From Prochlorococcus sp. AG-402-M23 (GTDB taxonomy: Bacteria; Cyanobacteriota; Cyanobacteriia; PCC-6307; Cyanobiaceae), in the NCBI GenBank assembly GCA_003216575.1, contig QCIR01000002.1, positions 1-64,000 on the forward strand: a stretch of DNA of 64,000 nucleotides, in the 5' to 3' direction. Shown one piece after another: positions 11,172 through 20,012 of the stretch; the first letter of the stretch is position 1; each line of letters starts with the position of its first letter. A program made the translations under genes and the position numbers. The notes below the pieces were generated by a model that was not told the origin of the DNA, made no database searches, and worked only from the letters and a program-made list of their open reading frames with translations.

Positions 11172-12968
11172 TTAGTCAAAACTTGGTAAATTCTCAGATA
11201 ATGTTTTTTTTAGGTCATCACGTAAACTTACTCTCAATGTATGATCTTCAACAGAGTTAGTACAAACTCTTATTAATACATTTGTTGATAAAGAAAAACT
11301 CCATTCAATTGCTTGTTCTAAATCATCCAAACAAGCAACTTGCTTATATTTCAATCCATAGGCTTTAGCAAGTGTAAGATGACAAACTTGCTGAGGCATA
11401 AGAAAAATTTCTTCAAAATCTCCTTCTTGAATTCTATCTATATTTAATTGATTAAATATACCCCCTCCTCCATTATCAATCATAATTACGATTAGGCTAA
11501 TATTTTTATCCTTTGAAAATAGCCAGCCATTTGTATCATGAAGAAGTGCCAAATCTCCTGTTATCAAAATCATTCTTCCCATAATTATTGATAATCCCAT
11601 ACCCATTGAGAGTGTTCCATCAATTCCTGATGCACCTCTAAAGCCAAAGCACCTTCTCAGAAAAGCCCCTTCTCCCGAGTAACTTAACCAATCTCTTATA
11701 GGACTACTTGAAGCAAGCATCACAGGGACAGATTTTGGTAACAAGCGAGGAAGCAATCTAGCTAAAGCAGGTTCAGTAATTGACCCATTTCTGAGTAACC
11801 TTTTATCAAGCCAATCATGAATAAATAAATCATATTTTATAAGCTCTTTAGTTAACTTTTGACTAATAATTTTTTTATCTATTGCAGGCTTTAAGGAAAT
11901 ATCCTCAAGCAATTTATTAACCCAATAAGAAAACCCTTCACTAAATTGAGTTGAGCCACCTATTGGATCAAGATTTCGAAAATCTCCCTCAGTAATAAGT
12001 AATTGAACTTTTCCAGGCTTTTTAAGCCAAGTTTGTAATTCTCTACTTGGTGGTATTGGACCCAAGCGTAAAACTTGAATCTCATTGATTTTTTCAAATA
12101 AACCTATCGAGAAAAAAAGATCCCAGTGATTTATTAAACCCTCTTGATCATTTTCAACACCAGAAAGTGGATCAGCAATAATTGGCCATCCAGTTAATTT
12201 TTGCCATTTCTTTAATGCGCCCCTAAAAGAAAAAAGTTGTGTTGCTTTTCCTCTCCATGGCCCAACAATAATTATTCCTAAAGAAAATGGATCTAATTTT
12301 GGTAGTTTTAAAGTTGCAAAATTTTTAACAGCCTTAATTTTATTTGAACTAATTTTATCCTTAAAAAATCCTTCAAAGTCCCATCCATCTAGAACTTTTT
12401 TCTGGTCAATTTCGCAAGGATGCAAGGGCTCTTCATAAGCAAGGTTAATATGAACTGGGCCAGGAATGTTAGACGCCATTTCGAATGATTTTTCAATTAA
12501 CGATGTCAGTCTCTCTTTAGAAATTAAATGAATTCCTTCTTTTGGAGATTCATCAAAATGTCTACAAACTGACTTTAGAAAATCCTGTTGATTAACTGCT
12601 TGATTCGCTCCACATTCTTTTAATCGCAAAGGTCTATCTGCAGTTAAAAACAAGAGAGGATGGCATGACCTATCTGCTTCAACAGCAGCCGGCAAAAGAT
12701 TTGCGACAGCACTTCCAGAAGTTGTAATAACACAACTGACTTGTCCACTAGCTGCACTTATTCCCAAAGCAAGGAATGCAGCCGACCTTTCGTCAATTGA
12801 TGTTATGAGAGTTAATTCTTTTCTTTTAGAGAGACTTGCTGCTGCTAAAGCAAGAGGGCCTGATCTGCTACCGGGGCAAAGGACAAAATATTTCACTCCT
12901 TTAGCTACTAGAGTTTTAAGGAGCTCTAAGCTGATAAAAAAATTGTAACGAGCTAGTGAAATTGCCAA
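11172..12968 (-). CDS. menD: 2-succinyl-5-enolpyruvyl-6-hydroxy-3-cyclohexene-1-carboxylate synthase MenD
   Basis: 598 residues, a thiamine-diphosphate enzyme that joins isochorismate and 2-oxoglutarate at the start of the phylloquinone branch. The N-terminal domain carries FVLCPGSRSGPLALA and ITSIDERSAAFLALG (the glutamate that activates ThDP) and ITTSGSAVANLLPA. The C-terminal domain has GIDGTLSMGMG and the ThDP/metal motif GDLALLHDTNGW through DNGGGGIFN. The start is TTG at 12968; the next in-frame ATG would remove conserved sequence. menB follows directly. lepB diverges from the upstream side across about 64 bases. Confidence 0.95.
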   Translation of the reverse strand: MAISLARYNFFISLELLKTLVAKGVKYFVLCPGSRSGPLALAAASLSKRKELTLITSIDERSAAFLALGISAASGQVSCVITTSGSAVANLLPAAVEADRSCHPLLFLTADRPLRLKECGANQAVNQQDFLKSVCRHFDESPKEGIHLISKERLTSLIEKSFEMASNIPGPVHINLAYEEPLHPCEIDQKKVLDGWDFEGFFKDKISSNKIKAVKNFATLKLPKLDPFSLGIIIVGPWRGKATQLFSFRGALKKWQKLTGWPIIADPLSGVENDQEGLINHWDLFFSIGLFEKINEIQVLRLGPIPPSRELQTWLKKPGKVQLLITEGDFRNLDPIGGSTQFSEGFSYWVNKLLEDISLKPAIDKKIISQKLTKELIKYDLFIHDWLDKRLLRNGSITEPALARLLPRLLPKSVPVMLASSSPIRDWLSYSGEGAFLRRCFGFRGASGIDGTLSMGMGLSIIMGRMILITGDLALLHDTNGWLFSKDKNISLIVIMIDNGGGGIFNQLNIDRIQEGDFEEIFLMPQQVCHLTLAKAYGLKYKQVACLDDLEQAIEWSFSLSTNVLIRVCTNSVEDHTLRVSLRDDLKKTLSENLPSFD

Positions 12969-13032
12969 AAGAACAACTACTTCGATTTTTGTAAAAAACT
13001 TTCCATCAAGTAACTAAAACAAAGAAAAATTC

Positions 13033-13599
13033 ATGACATCTACTGGATCAAAAAAGAATCAAAACCAAAATAGCTGGAAAGGATTGTTGGTTTGGATATT
13101 AATTGCGCTTTTATTAAGATGGCAAGCAGTTGAACCTAGATGGATTCCATCTGGGTCAATGATTCCAACTTTGCAAATTCAAGACAGAATATTGATAGAA
13201 AAAATAACCCCAAGACTTAATAACCAACTAAATAAACATTTAAATTTAAATACGATTGTTATTTTCAAACCTCCAAAAATCCTTAAAGAAGCAGGCTACA
13301 GTGATGGTTCAGCTCTAATAAAAAGAGTCGTTGGATTACCTGGAGACAAAATAGAAGTTACTAATGGGAAACTATATAGAAATGAAAAAGAAATAAATGA
13401 ACCTTGGATTAAAGAACCTATTCAATATGAAATGGACGCGATAAATGTACCCGAATATTCACTTTGGGTTTTAGGAGACAACCGAAATAACAGTTTAGAC
13501 TCTCATATTTGGGGAGCTCTCCCAGAAAAAAATCTTATAGGTACGGCGCTTGCAAGGTACTGGCCATTAAAAAAGATAGGACCTATTCGGTTCCCATAA
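13033..13599 (+). CDS. lepB: Signal peptidase I
   Basis: 188 residues with one N-terminal membrane segment (about 17-31), followed by a periplasmic catalytic domain. The Ser-Lys dyad is S42 in PSGSMIPTL and K97 in ALIKRVVGLPGD. The downstream box LWVLGDNRNNSLDSHIWG is the conserved substrate-pocket segment. It removes signal peptides from proteins exported across the plasma and thylakoid membranes; clients in this window would include plastocyanin and the cytochrome. ATG start, divergent from menD. Confidence 0.96.
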   Translation: MTSTGSKKNQNQNSWKGLLVWILIALLLRWQAVEPRWIPSGSMIPTLQIQDRILIEKITPRLNNQLNKHLNLNTIVIFKPPKILKEAGYSDGSALIKRVVGLPGDKIEVTNGKLYRNEKEINEPWIKEPIQYEMDAINVPEYSLWVLGDNRNNSLDSHIWGALPEKNLIGTALARYWPLKKIGPIRFP

Positions 13600-13661
13600 C
13601 CTAAATTAAATTTTATTAGAGTACGTTTTGCGATATTGTGTAATTACATGGAAAAAACTGG

Positions 13662-14006
13662 ATGTTTAATCCTGAATTTTTAGCTACAGACAATAATGAG
13701 GGCCATGAGGCAAATGCTCTAATTCAATACTTACAAGATCAACCTGCTGACGTTTTGCAAAGAGTCGCAAAATCTGCCAGTCCCGAAATTCAAGAAATAA
13801 TCCGACACAATGTTCAAGGTTTACTTGGAATGCTTCCTGGAGATCAATTTGAGGTAAAAGTAACTTCTAGCAAAGATAATTTAGCTAGTTTATTAGCTTC
13901 TGCGATGATGACAGGGTATTTCCTTAGACAAATGGAGCAAAGGAAACAATTAGAGGAAACACTTTTGTCCGACGAGGAAATGTCAGTCGACCCAGATAAA
14001 ATTTAA
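13662..14006 (+). CDS. DUF760 domain protein
   Basis: 114 residues, predicted soluble and mainly helical, matching the DUF760 family found in cyanobacteria and in plant plastids. Typical parts are ALIQYLQDQPADVLQRVAKS, HNVQGLLGMLPGDQFEV and LLASAMMTGYFLRQMEQR. The biochemical function is unknown to me; its restriction to oxygenic phototrophs suggests a chloroplast-type housekeeping or regulatory role (inference). ATG at 13662; an ATG at 13649 is out of frame and gives only a short peptide. Its stop overlaps the stop of the convergent DUF4336 gene by four bases. Confidence 0.82.
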   Translation: MFNPEFLATDNNEGHEANALIQYLQDQPADVLQRVAKSASPEIQEIIRHNVQGLLGMLPGDQFEVKVTSSKDNLASLLASAMMTGYFLRQMEQRKQLEETLLSDEEMSVDPDKI

Positions 14007-15181
14007 TCATTAAACTTTTCTAGAGGGTCACGAGGGACTACTCCTGTTTCCAATAATTTTTGATCTAACCAACTTAAAAAACCAAAATCACCTTTTTTAT
14101 TAGCCCACTCGGAGTTATTAATTTTATTTTTTAATGCTTTTATTTCATATTTTGAAAATCTAACTTTACCGCTGTAGTGAGCAGAAATTAGCCATGAAAT
14201 ACCCTGTAAGGATTCAACGTTATTTAACCAAGTTATTAAAGCCTTTTTTCCTCTAGGGAAAACCAGCCTTTCTATTACAGGAGCAATTTGTATGAGAGGA
14301 GTGTTTTTACCTACAAGTTTTTTAGCAGACAACTCCCAGCCTTTCTGCCAAGAAAAAGGATATATCCCAAAATGTGCTCTTTTATTTCTTAAATTTGGTT
14401 TAAAAGAGTTTCCAACAATTTCTTTTATTGTTGGTATGAGCAACTTTTCAGGTCTTAAATAGGAAGCAAAAAGAACCAAACGAAGCCATCCTTTTCTCCT
14501 CGCAATTGGCGTATCAATCAACTCTTCAGACCCCTTCTCTCTTGAATGAAACAATAAAGGGGTAGGGTCTAAATCAAAGAGCTCTGGAGGAGTGTCTTCA
14601 ATTCCCACAAGTGCATCAGTAACCAATAAAGATTTTGATGGTTTATGAAAACAAGATATTTCTTGAAAGCGTCCTAATCCAATATCAATTGGTCCCAATG
14701 AAATCCAGTCACAATAATCACTATGAGGGAATCCATCAGCCAATAAGATATTTGTTCTTTTAGAGGGAATTCCCAACCAATCAAAAGGCAACTGAAATGG
14801 GAAACTCCATTGCCCTGGGCAAACCCATATTTTTGAATCAGGAAAGGCTCTAGCCAAAGCAGGAAGAGCAATTTTATGTTCCAAACCAGAGGCCGTTGGT
14901 AAAACAATTGTTTTTACGGGACCGATTTTTTTCACAATTACATCAATGTCCCTTAGCAATTCTTCTGTAGGAGGTAGAGGGTTAATTATCATCAATCCAT
15001 TCTTTACTCTTACAACCAAAAGCCTCACTGGGACAGCTACATAATAAATACCCTGAAGTTGTTCAAAACTCCAAATCTGATCAGGAACTAATTCCCTGAA
15101 TATTGTTCTTTTTCTTCCATAAGGATAGAGCGGTAAAAGTGGCCACCAACTCCATTTTTGTTCAGTAGAAAGGTTGCTCAT
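14003..15181 (-). CDS. DUF4336 domain protein
   Basis: 392-residue soluble protein conserved in cyanobacteria and plants (DUF4336). The first 240 residues resemble a degenerate metallo-beta-lactamase layout: LLVVRVKNGLMIINPLPPT, then TIVLPTASGLEHKIALPALARAFP, and KSLLVTDALVGI. The usual HxHxDH metal motif is absent, leaving only a GLEHK histidine, so enzymatic activity is doubtful. The function is unknown. It starts with ATG at 15181, 12 bases downstream of the ABC importer permease on the same strand, and could be the last gene of that operon, although no link to metal uptake is established. Confidence 0.75.
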   Translation of the reverse strand: MSNLSTEQKWSWWPLLPLYPYGRKRTIFRELVPDQIWSFEQLQGIYYVAVPVRLLVVRVKNGLMIINPLPPTEELLRDIDVIVKKIGPVKTIVLPTASGLEHKIALPALARAFPDSKIWVCPGQWSFPFQLPFDWLGIPSKRTNILLADGFPHSDYCDWISLGPIDIGLGRFQEISCFHKPSKSLLVTDALVGIEDTPPELFDLDPTPLLFHSREKGSEELIDTPIARRKGWLRLVLFASYLRPEKLLIPTIKEIVGNSFKPNLRNKRAHFGIYPFSWQKGWELSAKKLVGKNTPLIQIAPVIERLVFPRGKKALITWLNNVESLQGISWLISAHYSGKVRFSKYEIKALKNKINNSEWANKKGDFGFLSWLDQKLLETGVVPRDPLEKFND

Positions 15182-15193
15182 TGTTTACTTAAT

Positions 15194-16066
15194 TTAATTA
15201 TTATTTATAAAAGTTTGGTTTTTAAATATTCCGTATCTTGGAGCGAATAAAAATGCTATTAGAAATATTAATGTTTGAACTAAAACGATAGATCCACCTG
15301 TTTCAATATCGGACCAATAACTTATATAAACACCTAGAATACTTGAGAATGAGCTGCTAATAACTGCTAATAAAGTCATTTGATCAAAACGATCAGTCAG
15401 CAAGTATGCTGTGGCACCAGGCGTAATAAGCATTGCTACTACTAGAATAATACCAACAGTTTGCAAACCAACTACTGCTGATAGAGATAATAAAGTTAAT
15501 AATAAATAATGAAGTATACCTGTATTAATTCCTATAGATCTAGCATGCTTAGCATCAAAACAATAAAGCATTAAATCTTTTCTAAATATAAGCAATATAG
15601 ATATAACAATAAACGAAATTATCAAAGTCTGGTTAACATCTGAACGAGAAATCCCTAAAGGACTTCCAAAAAGTATTTGCATTAGATCAATATTACTTTT
15701 AATTTTTGAAACCAATACAAGGCCTAATGCAAAAAAACCAGTAAAAACAAGTCCTATTACTGTATCTTCTTTAATTCTAGATTTCTGTTTAACAAATCCA
15801 ATCAAAGCAACTGAACCAACTCCAAAAACAAAAGCTCCTAAGGAAAAAGGGAGCCCTAATGCATAAGCAACAACCACCCCTGGCATAACCGCATGGGAAA
15901 CCGCGTCACCCATTAAGGCCCAACCTTTTAAAGTCATATAACAAGATAAAAGGCCACAAACACCTCCCACTAATGCGCTAACCATTAAAGCTCTTCTCAT
16001 AAAGTCATGAGTTAATGGATCCAATAACCAATCAATTGGCGTAATGGAAATTAGAAATTCACTCAT
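15194..16066 (-). CDS. mntB: Mn/Zn-type ABC transporter, permease
   Basis: 290 residues with about eight to nine hydrophobic segments, an ABC-3 family permease of metal importers (ZnuB/MntB/TroC class). Recognisable blocks are GLLSCYMTLKGWALMGDAVSHAVMPG (residues about 39-64), GFFALGLVL, and VVGLQTVGIILVVAMLITPGATA. It forms the membrane channel for metal delivered by the lipoprotein encoded two genes upstream. Its ATG at 16066 overlaps the end of the ATPase gene by eight bases, which implies translational coupling. The choice of manganese over zinc comes from the binding protein, not from this subunit. Confidence 0.9.
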   Translation of the reverse strand: MSEFLISITPIDWLLDPLTHDFMRRALMVSALVGGVCGLLSCYMTLKGWALMGDAVSHAVMPGVVVAYALGLPFSLGAFVFGVGSVALIGFVKQKSRIKEDTVIGLVFTGFFALGLVLVSKIKSNIDLMQILFGSPLGISRSDVNQTLIISFIVISILLIFRKDLMLYCFDAKHARSIGINTGILHYLLLTLLSLSAVVGLQTVGIILVVAMLITPGATAYLLTDRFDQMTLLAVISSSFSSILGVYISYWSDIETGGSIVLVQTLIFLIAFLFAPRYGIFKNQTFINNN

Positions 16067-16856
16067 TTATAAAATCTTTACTTGAAGTCGGCCCTGATAA
16101 AGGATTTGGTGGAATACCTCCAAATGTTTTATTTAGATTTTCCGAAGTGAAAACTTCTGAGGTTTCACCATACGCAAGAACAGTCTTATTGATTAGGACA
16201 ACGAAATCACAAAAATCTCTCACATGATTCAAATCATGAGTAGATATCAAAATAGTATGACCTTCTTGTCGAAACTGAAGAAATAGCTCAGCCATAAGCT
16301 TTTCAGTTGGTACATCTACGCCCGAAAAAGGCTCGTCTAAAAGAAGAACGGATGCCCGCTGAGCAATTGCTCTTGCAAGAAAAGCTCTTTTGCGTTGCCC
16401 TCCTGATAAAGATCCTATTGGTCTCTCTCTGAGATCCAAAAGATCAACTCTTTCAAGGGCATGAACAACGGCTCTCCTATCAGATTCTCTTGGTATTCGG
16501 AAAATATTCATAGCGCCATATCTCCCCATCATCACAACATCCCAAACGCTCACGGGAAATGAATAATCTATACCTTCATTTTGTGGAACATATGCAACCG
16601 ATTGCTCCTTCTGGGCATGATTAACCTTTATACCATTGATCCTAATTTTTCCCCTTGAAGGTCTAACAAAACCCATTAGAGCCTTGAAAAAAGTTGATTT
16701 TCCTGCACCATTCATACCCACAAGACCACATATTGATCCCGCTTTTAAATTCAAACTTGCGTCATAGAGAGCAACTGTACCGTTGTAGTCAACACAAACT
16801 TGCTCTGCCTCAATACGCATAAAATCTTTCTCATGGCTTTTAAAAATTGGGTTCAT
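16059..16856 (-). CDS. mntA: Mn/Zn-type ABC transporter, ATP-binding protein
   Basis: 265-residue ABC ATPase that powers the metal importer. Walker A is GMNGAGKS (47-54), the Q-loop falls in VAYVPQNEGIDYSFP, the signature is LSGGQRKR, Walker B is VLLLDEPFSGVD, and the switch histidine is in ISTHDL. The hydrophilic start (MNPIFKSHEKDF) precedes the conserved MRIEAEQV; that internal ATG at residue 13 is another possible start. The gene sits between the binding-protein gene (11 bases upstream) and the permease gene (8-base overlap). Gene names follow the cyanobacterial MntCAB scheme. Confidence 0.9.
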   Translation of the reverse strand: MNPIFKSHEKDFMRIEAEQVCVDYNGTVALYDASLNLKAGSICGLVGMNGAGKSTFFKALMGFVRPSRGKIRINGIKVNHAQKEQSVAYVPQNEGIDYSFPVSVWDVVMMGRYGAMNIFRIPRESDRRAVVHALERVDLLDLRERPIGSLSGGQRKRAFLARAIAQRASVLLLDEPFSGVDVPTEKLMAELFLQFRQEGHTILISTHDLNHVRDFCDFVVLINKTVLAYGETSEVFTSENLNKTFGGIPPNPLSGPTSSKDFINE

Positions 16857-16867
16857 TATTTTTTAAC

Positions 16868-17821
16868 TTATGAAATGGATAGGCCCTTAGTAATTAATCG
16901 AACATTGTGCCTTAGTAAATCTATATAGGTAGGAGCAGGACCATTTAGATCTGAGAGTGAATCAACGTAGAAGGTCCCACCAAAAACAGCTCCGCTTGAT
17001 TTCGCCACTTCCATTTGTGCTTCTGCACTTACAGTACTTTCGCAAAAAATTGTTGGGACTTCATTTTCTTTGATTTTTTTTATTAGATTCACCATTCTCC
17101 TAGGGGTTACTTGACTTTCAGCATTAACTGGCCACAAATATGCCTCTTTCATTCCGTAATCACGGGCCAGATAAGTAAAGGCTCCTTCACATGTCACCAA
17201 AAATCTTCTTTCTTTAGGAATAGAGGATAAAGAATCTCTTAGCTCTTTATCAAGCGTTTCAAGTTTAGCTTTATAGGTTGAAGCGTTAGATGAGTATTCA
17301 AAAGCTCCATCAGGATCGATTTTAATAAAAGCATCAACTATTTTATCTACATATTTCATAGCTCTTTTGGGTGACATCCAGGCATGAGGATTTGGCTTCC
17401 CTGAATAAGCATCTCCCTCTATCAATAATGGCTTCATCCCCTCGGTTAATTTCACATTGGGAATATCACCCGTACTAATCATAAATTTCGAAAACCATGC
17501 TTCAAGGCCTAAACCATTTTCAATAATCAGTTTTGCTCCTTTAGTTTTTACAATATCACTAGGTGTAAATTGATAACTATGGATTTCTGCTCCTGGTTTC
17601 GTTATTGATTTAACTAGAAGTCTATCCCCAGCAACATTTCTAGCAAGATCGGCCAAAATTGTAAAAGTAGTCAAAACGAAAGGCTTATCATTGCTTGGTC
17701 CATAGGTGTTTTTATTTACACATCCTGTCAGGAATGAAATATTTAAAGCAAGGAGAATAGATAAACTAAGTATCTTATTTTTCTTATAAATATAAGAAGA
17801 AACAACCTTTTTATTAAACAT
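16868..17821 (-). CDS. mntC: Metal ABC transporter substrate-binding lipoprotein (probably manganese)
   Basis: 317-residue cluster A-I solute-binding protein. A membrane-spanning lipoprotein signal ends in the lipobox LTGC with C34 as the lipidated residue. The four expected metal ligands are H81 (EIHSYQFTPSD), H146 (NPHAWM), E212 (CEGAF) and D287 (YVDSLS). His-His-Glu-Asp is the pattern of manganese binders such as PsaA and MntC; zinc binders of the ZnuA type have histidine in the third place and usually a His-rich loop, which is missing here. Manganese supply would serve photosystem II. First gene of an mntC-mntA-mntB operon. The 74-base upstream gap is AT-rich, with no operator I can defend. 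Confidence 0.88.
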   Translation of the reverse strand: MFNKKVVSSYIYKKNKILSLSILLALNISFLTGCVNKNTYGPSNDKPFVLTTFTILADLARNVAGDRLLVKSITKPGAEIHSYQFTPSDIVKTKGAKLIIENGLGLEAWFSKFMISTGDIPNVKLTEGMKPLLIEGDAYSGKPNPHAWMSPKRAMKYVDKIVDAFIKIDPDGAFEYSSNASTYKAKLETLDKELRDSLSSIPKERRFLVTCEGAFTYLARDYGMKEAYLWPVNAESQVTPRRMVNLIKKIKENEVPTIFCESTVSAEAQMEVAKSSGAVFGGTFYVDSLSDLNGPAPTYIDLLRHNVRLITKGLSIS

Positions 17822-17895
17822 ATATTTGAATTTAGAAAATATTAATGTTTTATCTAAATATAAGTCAAAGATATACCAGAAGAAAAGTTATAAAC

Positions 17896-19251
17896 TTAAA
17901 CTGATTTAACTTTGTAATTAATAGATTGAGACTGAATCCATTCTTTTGATTGCTTTAAAAAAGCCACCCAATCAACTCTTTCTAGCTCAGCAGCTTTTGA
18001 TACTAGTTGAGGAGCTTGTTGCTTAATAAGTTCTAAATCAGGTTGAGTTACTCCATTATTGAGAGCCATCCAATCAGCCATCGATCTCCCAACCACTCTT
18101 GTTAAATAAGCAGCACTCAAGGCCTGAATTGTTCCAGCAGCAAACCAAGAGGAACCATCAAGCTTTGCCAAGCTCAACAAGGACTGTCCACTCCATTCGA
18201 CCACTCCTTGAGCAATTGCAGCCATTGCTAGTTGTCGAGAGACTGCCTCAAGTAATTCTGGCTTCATTTTGGAAGACCATATTTTCGACATTTCTTTGAT
18301 CATCAAGCCATTAACCACTGCAACTGCAAGCAAATCAGTTGAGGCTACAGGGGAGGCGAAAACGATACCAGCAACTATCCACTGAGATCTTGTTTGAATA
18401 ACCTTGAATTTTTCTCTTCTTAATTTTTCTAAATCTTTTTGCCAAGAATTATGCAATCGAGACAAAAGTCTTTGCTTAGTAATGTCTGTATTCTTCTTTG
18501 GATTTTCAAGAAGTTTCTTAATTGGAGAAAGAACCGTTGCCATTTCTGTTTGAGATCCATCCCATTTCAATACTCTATTAGTCCATCTATCTGGTAATTG
18601 AGCCTCTAATGCATTTCGCTCATCAGACCAATCTGTAGATTCTTTACTGGCAACCATTATCCAGGCTGGTTGATCTGTAGGGATATTTTTAATCCACAAA
18701 AGATCAGCTGCGCTCATTGGAAGTGCCAAAGAATAAACAATAAAATCTTGCTCTTGGATTAAATCTGGCAAAATCCAATTTCGATCTCTTACAGGAAGAG
18801 CTGGTGGAAAAGAAACTTTTATTTGATTATTTATTCCTAAAACTTTTTCCAATTGCTCTTTCTCAGGTAATTTTACGCCTTTTGTTTTCAAGAAACCAAT
18901 GCTTTGATCTTCGCTTCTATCAATAATTTTTTGTAAGGAATTAATTCGTTCTTTTTTTCTTTCACTTTGCTCTCCATCCTCAAGTAAGTACTCAAAATTC
19001 TCTAAAACGTCATGACATCTTCTTACCCATCCTTGAACAGTAGAGGGAGCATCAAATGAAACCTTTCCTGGTTTTAAAAAATAAAAAATAAAACCAAGTC
19101 CTAATAGCAATCCAAGTCCACCCCCAGGGATATGGGCCACATCACTTAAAACCCATTGACCTGTAATAGTTAGCCCAATAAAAAGACTAATTTTTGGAAT
19201 CGAAAAAGAAGGCAAGGAGAGAGGAGATTTTGTTAATGAATGATTTTCCAC
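17896..19251 (-). CDS. DUF697 membrane protein with degenerate GTPase-like region
   Basis: 451 residues, GTG start at 19251. Order of parts: two hydrophobic segments at about 20-60; a charged helical region; a middle region (about 150-240) that looks like the second half of a small-GTPase fold, with DFIVYSLALPMSAADLLW and an ASKES segment where an NKxD motif would be expected; then a C-terminal DUF697 domain with GIVFASPVASTDLLAVAVVNG and QALSAAYLTRVVGRSM. No P-loop GxxxxGKS is present, so GTP binding is unlikely. DUF697 proteins are membrane-associated and often fused to GTPases. The function is unknown. It lies 74 bases upstream of mntC on the same strand. Confidence 0.72.
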   Translation of the reverse strand: MENHSLTKSPLSLPSFSIPKISLFIGLTITGQWVLSDVAHIPGGGLGLLLGLGFIFYFLKPGKVSFDAPSTVQGWVRRCHDVLENFEYLLEDGEQSERKKERINSLQKIIDRSEDQSIGFLKTKGVKLPEKEQLEKVLGINNQIKVSFPPALPVRDRNWILPDLIQEQDFIVYSLALPMSAADLLWIKNIPTDQPAWIMVASKESTDWSDERNALEAQLPDRWTNRVLKWDGSQTEMATVLSPIKKLLENPKKNTDITKQRLLSRLHNSWQKDLEKLRREKFKVIQTRSQWIVAGIVFASPVASTDLLAVAVVNGLMIKEMSKIWSSKMKPELLEAVSRQLAMAAIAQGVVEWSGQSLLSLAKLDGSSWFAAGTIQALSAAYLTRVVGRSMADWMALNNGVTQPDLELIKQQAPQLVSKAAELERVDWVAFLKQSKEWIQSQSINYKVKSV

Positions 19252-19432
19252 GATTTCAATAAATACAGTTTCTTCTTAGCTAACTTTCATTTTAAAGCAA
19301 ATTTTCCCTTAATAACCGCAAAGAAAGAAGGTTTTACGTTTTTAAGAAGAAAAATTTATGCCTAAAGAAATCAAATCATTGCGCTGGGGAAAATATCATT
19401 AGATGTGAAAGTGCTAATCAAGATATTCAAAT

Positions 19433-19495
19433 ATGTCGCAAAAGTACCGGCTATGCGTCACACTTGCCCCTATTGGCAAATATGTTCATGGGTGA
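19433..19495 (+). other. Possible 20-codon upstream ORF overlapping the next start
   Basis: An ATG at 19433 opens a 20-residue frame (MSQKYRLCVT...YVHG) ending at TGA 19493-19495. It overlaps the two candidate ATGs (19482 and 19488) of the RHH-like gene in a different frame. No Shine-Dalgarno sequence is seen for either. It could couple translation, or be chance; it resembles no known leader peptide. The rest of the gap from 19252 shows no other feature beyond a 14-codon ORF at 19362. Confidence 0.2.
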
Positions 19496-20012
19496 CTCTT
19501 ACACCAATAATCAGTCAGGTGGTGGCGATTTCCAAAACCAAAGACAAAATGGTCGTAATAATTTCAGAGGTGGTCGAGGTCCTAACAATAGAGAGGGAGG
19601 CTTTCGTATTCGCTTAAGTGATAATGAAATGCGAGCAGCTAGATCATTACAAGAAGCCTTTAATCTTCGTTCTACTGTTGCTGTTTTAGGTTTCGCAGTA
19701 AGAACTCTTGCCCAAATGCTTGAAGATGGAAGTCTTGAAAATTTAGTCAACGAATATAGGTCTCAAGCGCCCGCCAATGACCAAAGAAGAGGCAGAGGTA
19801 ACAGGGGAAACTATAACGGTGAAAATAATAACTCCGCCAACAAAAAGCCCAACCCTTTTGCAAGACCAGAAAAGCCAGTTAAAGAACAAGAGGTGGCTGA
19901 TACTGATCAGGCAAACAATGTTGCTCAAGATCCTGAAGGAAAAGATAATGATCAAGAAACAGAAGCAAGTTCAAATGAAGATGATTCCACAAATACAAGC
20001 GAGCAAGGATAA
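19488..20012 (+). CDS. Conserved cyanobacterial protein with ribbon-helix-helix-like core and RG-rich tail
   Basis: 174 residues from ATG 19488 (ATG 19482 adds MF). I do not recognise a named family. The N-terminal 35 residues are Gly/Asn/Arg-rich with FRGGRGPNNREGG, followed by a compact core, FRIRLSDNEMRAARSL then NLRSTVAVLGFAVRTLAQML. The core reads as beta-strand, helix, turn, helix, as in ribbon-helix-helix DNA-binding proteins (inference from pattern only). The last 80 residues are low complexity: an RGRGNRGNYNG stretch, then Asn/Lys, then a very acidic end. The composition suggests nucleic-acid binding and disorder. Its stop abuts the GTG of trpS, so both are likely co-transcribed. Confidence 0.72.
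   Translation: MGDSYTNNQSGGGDFQNQRQNGRNNFRGGRGPNNREGGFRIRLSDNEMRAARSLQEAFNLRSTVAVLGFAVRTLAQMLEDGSLENLVNEYRSQAPANDQRRGRGNRGNYNGENNNSANKKPNPFARPEKPVKEQEVADTDQANNVAQDPEGKDNDQETEASSNEDDSTNTSEQG

Noticed and set aside
19405-19617. 70-residue frame overlapping the start of the RHH-like gene
   Set aside because: It is in another frame over conserved coding sequence of the RHH-like gene and looks like no protein family.
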